Assembly (NCBI GenBank): GCA_025399215.1
Contig: MU621247.1
Location: forward strand, 3,755-40,123
Source: Globomyces pollinis-pini
Taxonomy: Eukaryota > Chytridiomycota > Chytridiomycetes > Rhizophydiales > Globomycetaceae
DNA: 36,369 bases
Direction: 5' to 3'
Notes under the pieces: generated by a model
Told to the model about the DNA's origin: nothing
The model's input: the letters and a program-made list of their open reading frames with translations, nothing else
The model's database searches: none
In this document: piece after piece, positions 1 through 10,141 of the stretch
Position numbering within the stretch: position 1 is the stretch's first letter
How the letters are laid out: each line of letters opens with the position of its first letter
Program-made: the position numbers and the translations under genes

Positions 1-637
1 GTAACAATCTCTAGAAATTGTAAGCATATATCAGGAAAAGTATGGTTATTGTCTTGAAGTGTTATAGTGGTTTGTTTTATGTCTATTAATTTAGATATTT
101 CATGAAGCCTTTTCTTTGAGAAGACCATCTACAGATGTTTTAATTGATAATTTTAGAATCGTACCTTTTCCTTTATCGGATCAATAGCCCTGTCAAATTA
201 ATAAAGCTTATTACTAACTTCTACTCAGACGACGACAACTTTTTGTTAGCAGGTACTGTAATGTGCTAAATAATAGGTCCAGTACAACGTAATTTATTCC
301 CCGGAGCTGATGGGGCTAATCATGTAGTAGGCCTACATTGTGTCAATGGTGTTTGGAAATACCATTGCGATATTACGCACTCGGCTTTTTGCAGTTTGTC
401 AGCCGATAGTAGTACAATTGCACTTTCGGGAATGATAGAAGGGTTAGAGACCGTTCAAGTTTTGTCTCCGGTTTATTGAACAGTTTCAATAAATGGATCC
501 TAATATGTGGTACACGCGCATATACTCGTTCTTTCAACAAGGAACAGCAAACTATTCATTGACTGCAATTGCCTGAAAATTGGGTTAGAGTAAAATAGTA
601 ATGAGCAGCAGACCTTGCTAAATATTAGAAAGAGCAA

Positions 638-1129
638 TTACCTTGAAATAGAATTTCGTTTATAGTCTCTGTGAAGCTCTTGCTCTTCACATCCCGGTTT
701 TGACATTAAATAAACTGGTTTAAATATTTGAAACTGGTCTCCAAATAATTTTGAAATATGCTGTTGTAAAATGATTACTGAGTCTGACGAAGTTGACACT
801 GATGTTTGTAATCGGCCTGTATCCTGAATTATTTCATTCTCATCAGCAAACTTCGTGTTGAAAATGTATTCCCAATTCATGGAGTCTGTAATTTCAGCAA
901 CTGCAGCTGTCAATTTCTTCTCTTCTGTAATGGATAGTTTGAGTTCCAGAATCGCGTATCCGGATTTTAACAATGCGTTAAGAGCATTCTTTCCAATATT
1001 ATTTGTTGTATTGGTGATTAAGTCTTTTATTGATTTCTTGCTGTCTGCTATTGCAGCAGAATATCGAGTGTTCGAGTTTGCTTTGTATTGAATCTGTTTT
1101 TCTTTTGTTGTTAGGTTGGGTTGATCCAT
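638..1129 (-). pseudogene. 2OG-Fe(II) oxygenase-like fragment, probably broken
   Basis: A 163-codon frame starting at ATG 1129. Its second half reads like the N-terminal half of a 2-oxoglutarate/Fe(II) oxygenase double-stranded beta helix: a 'LLKSGYAILELKLS' strand/helix lead-in, then 'LMSKPGCEEQELHRDY' with an HxD-type metal pair (H-R-D) near the end. The distal His/Arg half should follow on the minus strand below 638. A GT donor sits at the end of the frame, but all three frames between about 640 and 200 hold several stops. Protein-like patches there (about 500-270) change frame, so I read it as decayed. Nothing nearby suggests a role. It could instead be a partial copy from a repeat family. 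Family assignment rests on the HxD context only. Confidence 0.35.
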
Positions 1130-2222
1130 AAAACTTGTCTTATGAAAAAAAAACTCGGCTACTTTTTTATTACTGCAATTAACTTTAGTCTGAAACCAAA
1201 TTCTAAACGATTAACCCTTGCAGAATTGAATTACTTGCCTCGATTAGAACAAGCGTCACTTGATTGTCAGGCCAAAACTTTTCTCCGTCATGTTCGATGG
1301 GGTATATTCAGAATCATATCATGAAGTACCCAAGATGGAATCAACTTAGGGTTAGGAGAGTGATTTTTCACGTCTGGGATTGGAGAAGATTGATTACCGA
1401 CGTTCTTTAACTGACTTTTCACTAGAAGGTGTCCTTCATTGTAAATAGTACAGGGAATTAGTACATATATAAACTGTTTTCCGAAAATAAGCGAAAATGA
1501 GTTTGTAAGGAGGCCTTTCAATTCACTTTGTGTGAGACTAACATTAAAACATTGATTTGTGACTTACAAGGAGGTGACATTATCTTGGCAGATGTTCAAT
1601 TACATTCTACTGAACAGCTTTTGACTCACCTGAAAACAAAGAAACGATTGTCATGAATGATTTTTCAATTAAATCATTCCTGTAATTGATTTTGGTTCAG
1701 AGGACATCAACTCGATATCAATAGTAACACAGGCATCACAAACATCCGCTGCAGGCTTAATCCAGGGAAAAAGTAATGAACATACTGAGTCCATCTCTTA
1801 AGTGATATTTGGATCCCAAATGCCAAAGAAAACTTTGTATAATATGAACTTCGTTGCAAACTTGTAAGAAAACGAAGACCCAATACTACAATTGTCGCTC
1901 CGGCAGATATGGACAACCAACGCTAATGGTGGGAGTAAATGCCACTGATGGTTTCGTGCCTTTTAAGACAAAAATATCGCACCTTGTCTTTTTGCACACT
2001 AGCGCAATTGGTGTTTTTGGAACTCTATTCAGGTCATCAATAAGTTGCTTCCAAGCGAACCCTATCTCGCGAAGATCTTTATTACAAGGAAAAAACTTTC
2101 CTGCGGCTTTCCTTAAAACTGCCAAGTTATTGGGCGTTATCTTCCAGCTTCTTTGCTTAACCCTATTTTCATTATTCCTCGAGAAATTTAAATCAAAAAA
2201 ATCAAATGTATATACATGATCT
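1130..2222. other. Gene-poor stretch with unrecognised ORF remnants
   Basis: No gene that I can support. On the minus strand a 79-codon frame (1886-2125) is continued, after a frame change near 1900, by a 69-codon frame (1707-1916). A 77-codon frame lies at 1288-1521. The pieces look protein-like but match no family I recognise, and they are not joined by the short GT-AG introns seen in the real genes of the window. They may be remnants of one decayed gene or mobile element. A telomere-like TTAGGGTTAGG occurs at 1346-1356. Confidence 0.3.
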
Positions 2223-2284
2223 TCATGTGGCAGGTTTGGTCATATTCATGTGATTGCAAATAATTATATTTTTCAAATTGAAAA

Positions 2285-2300
2285 TAACCCTAACCCTAAC
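2285..2300 (+). repeat. Interstitial telomere-like repeat
   Basis: TAACCCTAACCCTAAC, two and a half units of CCCTAA, the C-rich strand of the TTAGGG telomere repeat. A TTAGGGTTAGG of opposite orientation lies 0.93 kb away at 1346-1356. Two units can arise by chance in AT-rich DNA; the inverted pair inside the decayed region is the reason to list it. Confidence 0.5.
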
Positions 2301-2475
2301 TCCTGATTGTATTGCAAAGCGAAGGTCATCAGAAGAGACAGAAGGTTGTGTTTTTGAAATGATTTGTTTCATGTTTGAAGTCATTGAAGCATGGATATTT
2401 GAAATGAACCAAGGGATCCGAATCATTCCAAGTGTAGAATGATTTTTCCGTTTTCTGTTAAATGTTATGTTGGCA

Positions 2476-2551
2476 TCGTTTTGAAAACTTTGAATAATGA
2501 CTGTTGCTATTACTCGTTTTGAAAACTTTGAATAATGACCGTTGCTATTAC
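2476..2551 (+). repeat. 38-bp tandem direct duplication
   Basis: Copy 1 is 2476-2513 and copy 2 is 2514-2551. They are abutting and differ at one base (GACTG versus GACCG), so the duplication looks recent. The unit begins TCGTTTTGAAAACTTTG and ends TGCTATTAC. Confidence 0.95.
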
Positions 2552-2870
2552 AATAACAACAAATGGAGTTAACAATATATTGTATTTGTTTCTTGTTTTC
2601 TTTGGAAGCATATTGCTTCAAGTTAGGATGACAGATAAAACGATTCACACTACCGTAGTAGTATTGACATGCTTCATTTCCAAAAAAAAATTTAGCAAAT
2701 TCTACAAAATGACCATTTCGTTGCGAGTGATTGGTTTTGATGAAGTCTTCTTCCTTCCATGGTTTATCAGTTGCTTGATCCAAATTGGTAAAAAACCTAC
2801 CTTCTTCGAAGTCTGCTAGTGAACCCTTTATCTTTTTTACGCAAACGTGAAGGGGATCCATCTTATTCAA

Positions 2871-4241
2871 ATACTGCGTTTGAACTGGAGAAGTTGGAAA
2901 CCATGAGGAACAAAAACTAACCTGCTGAGCTACTAGTTGCTCTCAGGCTGCCAACAATCATTCTACCACGCGAATAATTTACAAACTGCCTTAGATATTC
3001 TGTGGCAGGCCTACTATTTCTGTCTCTCTCTGTGATGTAACTCTTGTGATTCAGCTATTAACTTGAGGTTGGAGTTAATATCTCCCTTTGATTCAACTGT
3101 TAACAATTTACAATCGTTAAAAGTAATCCAATCATATCATGATTGGCACTTGGAGCATCACTGTGCTCTGAAAGACAGTAGTAAAAAAAAGAACAAACAC
3201 TTAACGTTAGATAAGCTACAATTTTGATGAGGCGGTTGCAACAAGTATGCTTCACGAAGAACAATGTTCAGGCATCGCAAAGCAAATAGAAAATTAAAAA
3301 CTTATGTTTGACGAATGTTCGATGTTTGGCAAACGAAAGCTTGGGGTAATGCATGTGAATTAGAAAATAAACACTTGCCCAAGATCATTTTTTGGTAACC
3401 GATCTTTTCTTTTTTCAGGTGATTTTATAATTCTTAGCATTAGTTTCCACCAATAGGCGGTCAACCTTTGATAAGTCGTACCAATTGCGTGGCGCTAGGA
3501 ACTATGGTGTTCTTCCGCCAGTCTTACTTCGGGTTCACAGAACCAAAACGTCAATATGATGCAGACAGAGTATCTGAAACTTCGCAAAATATCAGAAATC
3601 AGCAAATCACGTTTCTGACATGCATTACCGTTCTACTAATTTTTGCCAGTGTTAGATAGCTTGATTTGGGTCAACTTTTGCAAACTCCAATCATTGTTTC
3701 TGCAAATAAGATACGCTATAATTGGAAAAGAAAATTAACAAAACTATTTGCTTAGTACACCGAGAGCTCAGCTATTTACCTCGTATATCTTTACCATTCC
3801 AGTCTACTCTCATCTTTGTTTCTTATTCTGCTCCGCCTTTTATATTTACTTTCTTTGCCTCCCAGTTCATTGTACTGATTCTATCTATGACATAGAGTCC
3901 TTCTTTTTTTCACTTGATCATCAAGAGTTTAATTCCAAGGATTCCAGTAGAGCTTTGTCATATAACAGATACTTTTCAGACAACGTTATCTAGGTGTTTA
4001 CACCTCCACTAAAGTATGAGAAAAATTGAATTTATGTCACACTTTTCAGTCTTATCATCACCTTGTTACTGATTGTTTTTGACCATTTCGCGAAAATTTG
4101 ACGTAATCGAGTGAAATTTTTAACAAAGGCCAGATAGAAATAAGAGTCTCATTATAATAACTCTTAAAGACTCAGTCAATGCTTTCCCAAAATTAAATTC
4201 GAGTGAAATATTTAAAGATATTTATGTATTTACCATAATAA
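2871..4241. other. No supported gene; paired intron-like units at 3395-3443
   Basis: Mostly AT-rich sequence without a convincing coding frame. Two adjoining GT...AG units of 24 nt (3395-3418) and 25 nt (3419-3443) have the size and ends of the real introns in this window. They are followed by 72 open codons on the plus strand (3444-3659, stop included) ending in a hydrophobic stretch (LTCITVLLIFASV). I could not find an upstream exon with a start codon that joins in frame, so I do not call a gene. An 81-codon frame at 3748-3993 is low-complexity and hydrophobic with no support. Confidence 0.35.
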
Positions 4242-5039
4242 TCAGAGTAAAATGACTGCTAAGACGAAAGCCAATACACCGTTCAGTTCTTTGAACTCTT
4301 TGAAAATATTTTCCCAAGATTGTTTACCTTGAGCTAATGCTAGCATTGGAATATTACTTGTTTTCGCCTCTATTTCTGGGGTCAATTCACCTCCTTGACC
4401 TCTTCGGTAGCGATAATCCTGGTGAAAACTACCCACTATTGAAAAGAGTAATGGCATTGTAAACATGATAGCATGTGTAATGTAATTTGTTGTGAGAGCA
4501 AAAGAAAATGAGAATAAACCAAATGAATACAAAGATGGATGTCTAGTTATCCTTTTCATTCCAACGATTTCATAAGAGTCTTTGGTGGAACTGAAATCAA
4601 TTGGACAACGGGATTTGTATAGAGGAGCTTTCATTAATTCTTTTTCAACTGACAATTGATCTGCTTGAACGGATACTGGCACTTTTTCCCAAGGTAATTG
4701 CAACTTGGGCAGCATTTGCGACACACATAGCAAGGAAAGAAATCGTAGAGAAAATGAAGCTAATTTAACAGGTTTTGGTAACGGATTGAGAGTCAAATAT
4801 TTGAACTTTGGGGAAAAAGAGGATAGTAATGGTCCAGATTTCCGACCATATCGCAAAAAACCATAAGCAATTGATCCACAAGCAACTGATGACAAAGTAT
4901 TGTAAATCCGATGATAATTATCGTCACCAATCCTTTCAATAATGTCCGTACGATTATGACTTAAAATCACATTTTCTGCTATGAAGAATGACCAACCTAA
5001 AGTAATATATCGAACTCCTGAATGTTTCCAAATTGTCAT
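4242..5039 (-). CDS. NnrU-like integral membrane protein
   Basis: Intronless, 265 aa, ATG 5039, TGA 4242. The C-terminal half holds the NnrU-type signature: 'MKRITRHPSLYSFGLFSF' (the conserved R-HP...W/G.. block before a membrane helix), then a second hydrophobic helix leading to 'GSFHQDYRYRR' (the conserved H-Q-D-R-R end). Hydrophobic segments also occur near residues 10-25, 45-60 and 90-115, and there is a final C-terminal hydrophobic anchor (LAFVLAVILL). NnrU relatives include bacterial NnrU and the plant 15-cis-zeta-carotene isomerase. The substrate here is unknown, and nothing in the window points to carotenoid or nitrogen-oxide metabolism. It is divergent from the CAP gene (291 bp apart). 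A T-tract ending in GTAG lies just upstream of the ATG. Confidence 0.75.
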   Translation of the reverse strand: MTIWKHSGVRYITLGWSFFIAENVILSHNRTDIIERIGDDNYHRIYNTLSSVACGSIAYGFLRYGRKSGPLLSSFSPKFKYLTLNPLPKPVKLASFSLRFLSLLCVSQMLPKLQLPWEKVPVSVQADQLSVEKELMKAPLYKSRCPIDFSSTKDSYEIVGMKRITRHPSLYSFGLFSFSFALTTNYITHAIMFTMPLLFSIVGSFHQDYRYRRGQGGELTPEIEAKTSNIPMLALAQGKQSWENIFKEFKELNGVLAFVLAVILL

Positions 5040-5055
5040 TTCTACAAAAAAAAAA
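5040..5055 (-). promoter_or_regulatory. T-tract plus AG directly before the NnrU-like start codon
   Basis: On the minus strand a run of ten T is followed by GTAG, two bases, then ATG. It resembles a 3' splice acceptor or a start-site-proximal poly(dT) promoter element. The same arrangement precedes JMJD6, and looser versions precede NOP4 and IMP3. Confidence 0.45.
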
Positions 5056-5330
5056 GTGAAATTGGAAAGATAAATATTTCGGATGAATATTTCGGGTTTT
5101 CGGAATGCTGTTCCGAATCATTCATTATAAATGTAAAATTTCATTCGTACTCATCTATACCATTGAATTGATAGGATGTATGAGGTTTAAGTTCAACTGC
5201 TGTATTCTAGTGAGTTTTTTCTTACTTGATACTAAATGACTAGGAGTATGCAAATAAGAATCAATAGCATGCCGTGGTCATCGTTGTTTTCGTTGTTTTT
5301 TGTTTCAAATACCAATTTTACGTTTGAAGG

Positions 5331-5837
5331 ATGAAAAAACCTACCCCAAATAAAAGGTCTAAAATGATCAATTCTACTCTGTTGGACTACTATTTGATGC
5401 CTCAAGGTTTAAGTTATCTAATGTTGAGTCCCGACTTGGACTGTTTTCATTTTCACAATAGCGTTAGGATAACGGCTGGTTTACGCGAAATAACTTGGAA
5501 TGAATCTTTGGCAATCAATGCTGCTAATTGGGCATTTCATTTACAGACTACTAATCAATTCTACCATACCCCATTCATCACTGCTACAGAAGGTCAAAGT
5601 TTGTTTAAAACAACTGCAAAAACCACATCATGTTTAGATGCTGCAAAGTGTTGGTTCTCGGAACGAAATGTGTATCACGGCGAACCAATAGGCCAAGGTG
5701 ATTTCCATGCATATGGGCATTTTAGCCAGATGATGATTGAAAACCTTGAAAGTGTTGGTTGTGGTGTACATGAAGGAGTTGCAGTTTGCCATTACTATCC
5801 TGCTCAACAAAGTGGTGTAGTTTTAAAACATATTTAA
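5331..5837 (+). CDS. CAP/SCP superfamily protein (PR-1/GAPR-1-like)
   Basis: Intronless, 168 aa. CAP domain from about residue 38 to 165: HN..R..AGL..ITWN at 42-57, then 'GHFSQMMIENLESVGCGV' at 129-146 and 'VCHYYPA' near the end, which match the CAP1 and CAP2 signatures. The four residues that line the CAP cavity are present: His79, Glu87, Glu111 and His130. No secretion signal is visible: the N terminus is basic (MKKPTPNKRSK) and the ATG is the first in frame, so a cytosolic or membrane-peripheral GAPR-1-like location is more likely than secretion, unless an upstream exon is missed. CAP proteins bind sterols or lipids; the substrate here is not inferable. Confidence 0.9.
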   Translation: MKKPTPNKRSKMINSTLLDYYLMPQGLSYLMLSPDLDCFHFHNSVRITAGLREITWNESLAINAANWAFHLQTTNQFYHTPFITATEGQSLFKTTAKTTSCLDAAKCWFSERNVYHGEPIGQGDFHAYGHFSQMMIENLESVGCGVHEGVAVCHYYPAQQSGVVLKHI

Positions 5838-6424
5838 TATCAAATACATCACTTTGGTATCAATTTTGTAATATGTTCCAAGTGTATCGACTGGGAGTTT
5901 ACTTGACTGCGACTTTGAAATCATTCAAAGTTTGAAGTTTGTAATTAAAGGGACATTGATAACTATTTTGGCTGGTAGGACCAACATATGTAATCTAAAT
6001 ATCAGATTCCTCCAATGAGCTAGGTTGATTTACCAATTATATGAAATGCACTGAGATATGCGGTGGAAGGTCAGATTCCGTATAATGTATTCAGAATACA
6101 TGAATAATTAATGCGATTTTATTTATCAAAGGTTAACGCAAGGCAACACAAACGGACAAAGCGCCAGGTACTTGACCTGGGACGTTTCAACCACAGAGTT
6201 TCGCTGAGTGAATTATTGAAAAGGACAGACTTAGGGAATATCAATCTATCCAATGAATTTGCAAAGAAATTAACATTGCAAGATATGTTCTGCAGGGTGG
6301 TCAACTAGAATAATGTGAGAATGTTCTCAAAGGTACAGAACACAGAGTGAAGTGTTACAAACATGCATTGATTTCATATAAATAACTACACTTTACAATT
6401 GAAATATCCTATTTGATTCTGTCA
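5838..6424. other. Intergenic, no gene supported
   Basis: 587 bp between the CAP and LITAF-domain genes. It holds a 65-codon plus-strand frame (6111-6308, basic N-terminal half, no family recognised) and its antisense shadow. Neither has supporting features. The region would contain the CAP 3' end and the LITAF-gene promoter. Confidence 0.4.
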
Positions 6425-6873
6425 ATGGGAAGTGATCAGAGTCCAAATCAAGAAACGAAGGATTCTCAGAAAGGTTTGTTTTAGATTGTTAATATCAAGA
6501 GTTACAATATCCACCACCTGCATATGGTCAAGAGAAGCAAAATTCGAAATTATATCCAACAGAATTGTCAACTGACCATAAAATGCATCAAAAGCTAGTG
6601 CAATTACAACCAACGCCAGGAATGAACGTCAATGGTCCAATGTCCCAAAAAGTCATCTGTCCGTATTGCCAACAGGAAACAGTAACCATTACTGAGAGGA
6701 TGGTTGGAGCACGAAGTTACTTGGCATCAGCCATGATCTGCGGATTTTCACTTTGTTTCCCACCAGCAGTTTGTTGTGTTTGGGTTCCGTTAACAGTGGA
6801 TAGCTTCAAAGATACAGCTCATCGATGCAGTCGATGCAGAAGAATGCTTGTGAGGAACAAACTATTCTACTAG
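6425..6873 (+). CDS. LITAF-domain (LPS-induced TNF factor-like) protein
   Basis: join(6425..6473,6500..6873), 140 aa, one 26-nt intron. The first exon is needed for an ATG start; splicing yields a proline/tyrosine-rich N terminus (LQYPPPAYGQ) typical of LITAF/CDIP proteins, which use PPxY-type motifs to bind ESCRT and NEDD4 partners. The LITAF domain covers about residues 66-138: a CPYC zinc knuckle, a central hydrophobic segment (ASAMICGFSLCFPPAVCCVW) that inserts monotopically in membrane, then HRCSRC closing the zinc site. Expected at the cytosolic face of late endosomes/lysosomes. NOP4 follows on the same strand after 88 bp. Confidence 0.88.
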
Positions 6874-6926
6874 GAATCAAATAATTGTTTAATAATATAC
6901 TGATAATCTTCCATTGAATTTCATAA

Positions 6927-6952
6927 TTTTTTTTTTTTTTTTTGATTTCAAG
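6927..6952 (+). promoter_or_regulatory. T17 tract and CAAG just upstream of NOP4
   Basis: Seventeen T (6927-6943), then GATTTCAAG, with the AG nine bases before the NOP4 ATG. It lies in the 88-bp gap after the LITAF-domain gene on the same strand, where I see no good GT donor. It could be a nucleosome-free promoter tract, or a splice acceptor without a local donor. Confidence 0.4.
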
Positions 6953-6961
6953 GTTTAACTC

Positions 6962-9900
6962 ATGTCAAAACCAAATACTTCAAAACATCAGAAATTCAAT
7001 GAAATCTACAATGAACCACTGTCCAAAAAACCTGAAGGTTTGGATACTGGAAAACAAGAAATGACCGATGGAACTACATCAGAACTTAAGAAACCAAAGT
7101 CAACTAAATCAGATACTTCCACTCATTCAAAAGCAACGCTCTTTGTATCAACTATTCCTTTCGAGGCTACCTCTGCTAAGCTAGAAGAATTCTTTTCTGA
7201 TATTGGTCCTATTCGTTCCTGTTTTATTATTACAAACAAAGAAACTGGCAAAAGTACAGGTTGTGGGTATGTTCAATATGCAATGGCAGAAGATGCTCAG
7301 AAAGCACTGATAGATTTGAAAAAGAAGAAATTTATGAACAAACGAACTTTAAAAATTCAGACTGCAGTTAGGAAAAGTGTTGTAGCAAAAAGAAAAGAAG
7401 GTGATCTGAAAAGTTTCCTCTAATCCAATTTAGATGGTATTTCATTAAATTTGGAAGAAGAAATTGAAAAGAAAAAGCTTAAAGAATTGGAAAGAATTAA
7501 AAGACAGGTTAAAGTCGTTCCTGAAGGCCCAGGAAAGTTACCAAAGGGTAATCAATTACCAAAAAATTTGGAAAAATCAACTACCATCTTGATATCAAAT
7601 TTACCTGTTGATGTTACTAAAAACGTGTTATATAAAAAAGTTCGCAAATTTGGAACTGTCAATGAAATAATATTACCAGATGTAGATGACACTCTAGGTA
7701 AACTTCGGTTTTCTAATTTCAGAACCCCAAACAGCACGAATAGTTTATGCTACTCCACAAGAAACGCAAAAGGCTCACAAGCAATTAAATGACCATACTT
7801 ATAAGGGACAGAAAATAACTTCCAAAATCATTCATACTGTTACTGCAGCTTCTATTGCCAAGAAAGCAAGACTCATCGTCCGAAATTTGGCATTCCTTTG
7901 TAAAAAAGAACATTTATTCAATGTTTTTGAAGTTTTTGGTAATTATTTTGTTATATTAACGCAATAGGAAAAATAACTGATTGCCAAGTGCCATCTTTGC
8001 CTGATGGAAAAGCTAGAGGGTTTGGGTTTGTTCAATTCCAAAACGTCGATGATGCCGCCAAGGCTATCGAAGGGGTGAATGGTCAGAAAATATTAAATCG
8101 ACCTGTTGCTGTAGATTGGGCTATTGGAAAAACTCAATTCGACCGATTGAATGCTTCAGAGGCTTTGAATGAAACTGTCGAAGACGCTACAACTAAAGAT
8201 GAAGCCAGCTCTTCTGATGCAGTCCAAGACGTAAATGAAGATGAAAATAAGAATTCAAATAGCGATGGAAATGGATCGGGATCAGAAAGTGAATCTGAAT
8301 CTGGTGAAGACAACACAGAATCCGCTGACGATGACTCAGATGCAGAAGAGGATGTTGAGATGGAGGCTGTTCAAGATGAAGATATTGCCACAGGCGATAT
8401 GGAAGTTGATGAGGATGAAGTCTCTGAAGACAATGAATCAGATGATGATGCTATCATCTATGAGAGTGAATTGGAATCATCAGATGTTGAAGAAGATTCG
8501 ACTGTTCAACAAAAGCCTCGCAAAGAGCACATACCAGAGGTCGAAGGATGTACTTTATTTATACGAAATTTATCTTTTGATACCACCCGTGAAACTTTGA
8601 AAAAAGCGTAAAAATCATTTATTCTAAATTTTAGCTTCGAAAATTGGGGCAAAGTTAGGTATGCTTTAATCACTATGGATAAGGTTACAAACCTATCAAA
8701 AGGAAATGGATTTGTATGCTTTGAAGAGCTAGAAGATGCCGAGGCATGTGAAGCTGCTTATCAGACTGCCTCGGCACAAGCTCACATGTCTGGATTTGAA
8801 ACAGTATCTCAGAATGACAAGAATAGAGAAGATGGACACGATAAGAAACCAAAATCTGTTCTAGCACCTTCGCTTCCAGATTCCTTTTCTGAACAGACAA
8901 AATTATTTGTCATTGATGGACGATTTGTCAATGTCACCGTTGCGGTATCGAAACAGATCGCTACCAAAATATCACACTCATCCAATATGAATCGTAGAGC
9001 CACTGACAAACGACACCTGTATTTGATGAGAGAAGGTGTTGTTTTCCCCAACACTGAAGCTGCAGCTTTATTTACACCAGCAGAAATGGAAAAGCGTGTC
9101 GCACAATTCGCTAATCGAAAACGTCTTTTAGCTACCAATCCGAATTTGTTTATATCACGAACTAGATTGTCTATTCGTGGTTTAGGCCCAAAAGTAACGG
9201 ATTCCCAGTTACGTCAAGTATCTAAAGATTCGGTAAAAGAGTTCTGGGAAGATGTCAAGAACGGGTTACGCCAGCCTTTGGAAGCGGAAGTTATAGAAGA
9301 GGAGAAGCAGGAAGGGTTCAGCACACCAAGTGCTGAACGAAAGGTCTTTGTCACACAATCTAAAATCATTCGAGAAATGGATCGATTGGACCCAGTCACC
9401 AAGAAACCTAAATCCAAAGGTTATGGTTTTATTGAATTCAAAAGTCATGCCGATGCACTTGCTTGTTTACGAGTACTTAACAACAAGCCTTTCCCACTTT
9501 CCAACAAAGACAAAGATTTTGAATCAACTAATAGCAAGTTGAAAAGATGTGCTGTTGAATTTGCCGTTGAAAATCGCCTTGTCCTTAAAAAGAGAACCGA
9601 TAGAAATATGGATAAGCAAAAAACTGAAAAGGGGAATAAGAAAGATTTTAAGAAGACTGTTACAAAAGCCGAAAAAGCTGACAAACCAAAGTCTAAAAAG
9701 CGTAAACTTGAAGATGAATCTCCTTCTGCTGAAAAGACAGAAGCAACCACCAGTTCCACCAAAAAGAAGCGTGAGTTTAAAACTTTCAAACAAAGACGTG
9801 AAGAACGAAAAGCAAAGCATCAAGCCAATCTAAGTACCCCAGAAGCAGTTCCAAAAGTAACATCAAAAACAACTACAAAATCAAATTCCAAAGATACTGA

Positions 9901-10078
9901 AGTTGAATCTAAAAAATCTTCAAAACCTAAATCCGAAAAACCAACTCGTCGTGAAATCAAGAAAATAAAAAAGAATCAAGATGAAACTGAATTCCAGTCG
10001 ATGGTGGACACTTATAAAAAGAAATTTTTAGATACAACCTCAACTGAAAAGTTAGATGTGAAAAAATGGTATGAATAA
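6962..10078 (+). CDS. NOP4: Nucleolar RNA-binding protein Nop4/RBM28
   Basis: join(6962..7400,7434..7697,7723..7938,7968..8607,8635..10078), 1000 aa; introns of 33, 25, 29 and 27 nt. Multi-RRM protein for large ribosomal subunit assembly in the nucleolus. RRM1 about 58-132 (ATLFVSTIPF...GCGYVQY); RRM2 about 190-265 (TILISNLPV, degenerate RNP1); RRM3 about 282-360 (RLIVRNLAF...RGFGFVQF). A long Asp/Glu/Ser tract (about 370-490) follows, then RRM4 about 498-575 (CTLFIRNLSF...KGNGFVCF) and a last RRM about 690-800 (TRLSIRGLGP...KGYGFIEF), preceded by the family block containing KRHLYLMREGVV. The C-terminal ~170 residues are Lys-rich, like nucleolar tails. RRM number and order match Nop4/RBM28. 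IMP3, another ribosome-biogenesis factor, lies 5 kb away. Convergent with IFT144: stops are 63 bp apart. Confidence 0.93.
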
Positions 10079-10141
10079 TTTATTTTTCTTTTATTCAATA
10101 AAGTAATCATTAGTGGCATTATGGTTTCACCGTTTTTTATT

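Larger units (their letters stand above)
2223..2870 (-). pseudogene. Unrecognised 215-codon ORF disrupted by a tandem duplication
   Basis: A long open frame on the minus strand. The first ATG is at 2861; the frame opens slightly upstream with TTG. No family recognised. The predicted protein is rich in N, K, S, Q and I, with a Cys-Cys-Tyr-Cys cluster in the middle. A 38-bp direct duplication (2476-2551) lies inside it. Because 38 is not a multiple of three, the two copies are translated in different frames, one as NGHYSKFSKR and the other as ATVIIQSFQN. At least one part is therefore not ancestral coding sequence, so the open frame is probably fortuitous or decayed. Confidence 0.3.

Noticed and set aside
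3748..3993. 81-codon hydrophobic plus-strand ORF
   Set aside because: Low-complexity, T-rich, no ATG context, no introns or family support.
6111..6308. 65-codon ORF in the CAP-LITAF gap
   Set aside because: No family, no neighbours in support, and an equally long antisense frame; length is within chance.
6962..10078. Reading the broken ORFs as frameshifts, pseudogenes or a ciliate-type code with reassigned TAA/TAG
   Set aside because: Every break is removed by a 22-40-nt GT-AG intron, and the joined frames match full-length families. Real genes end at TAA, TAG and TGA at positions fitting family lengths, so the code is standard.
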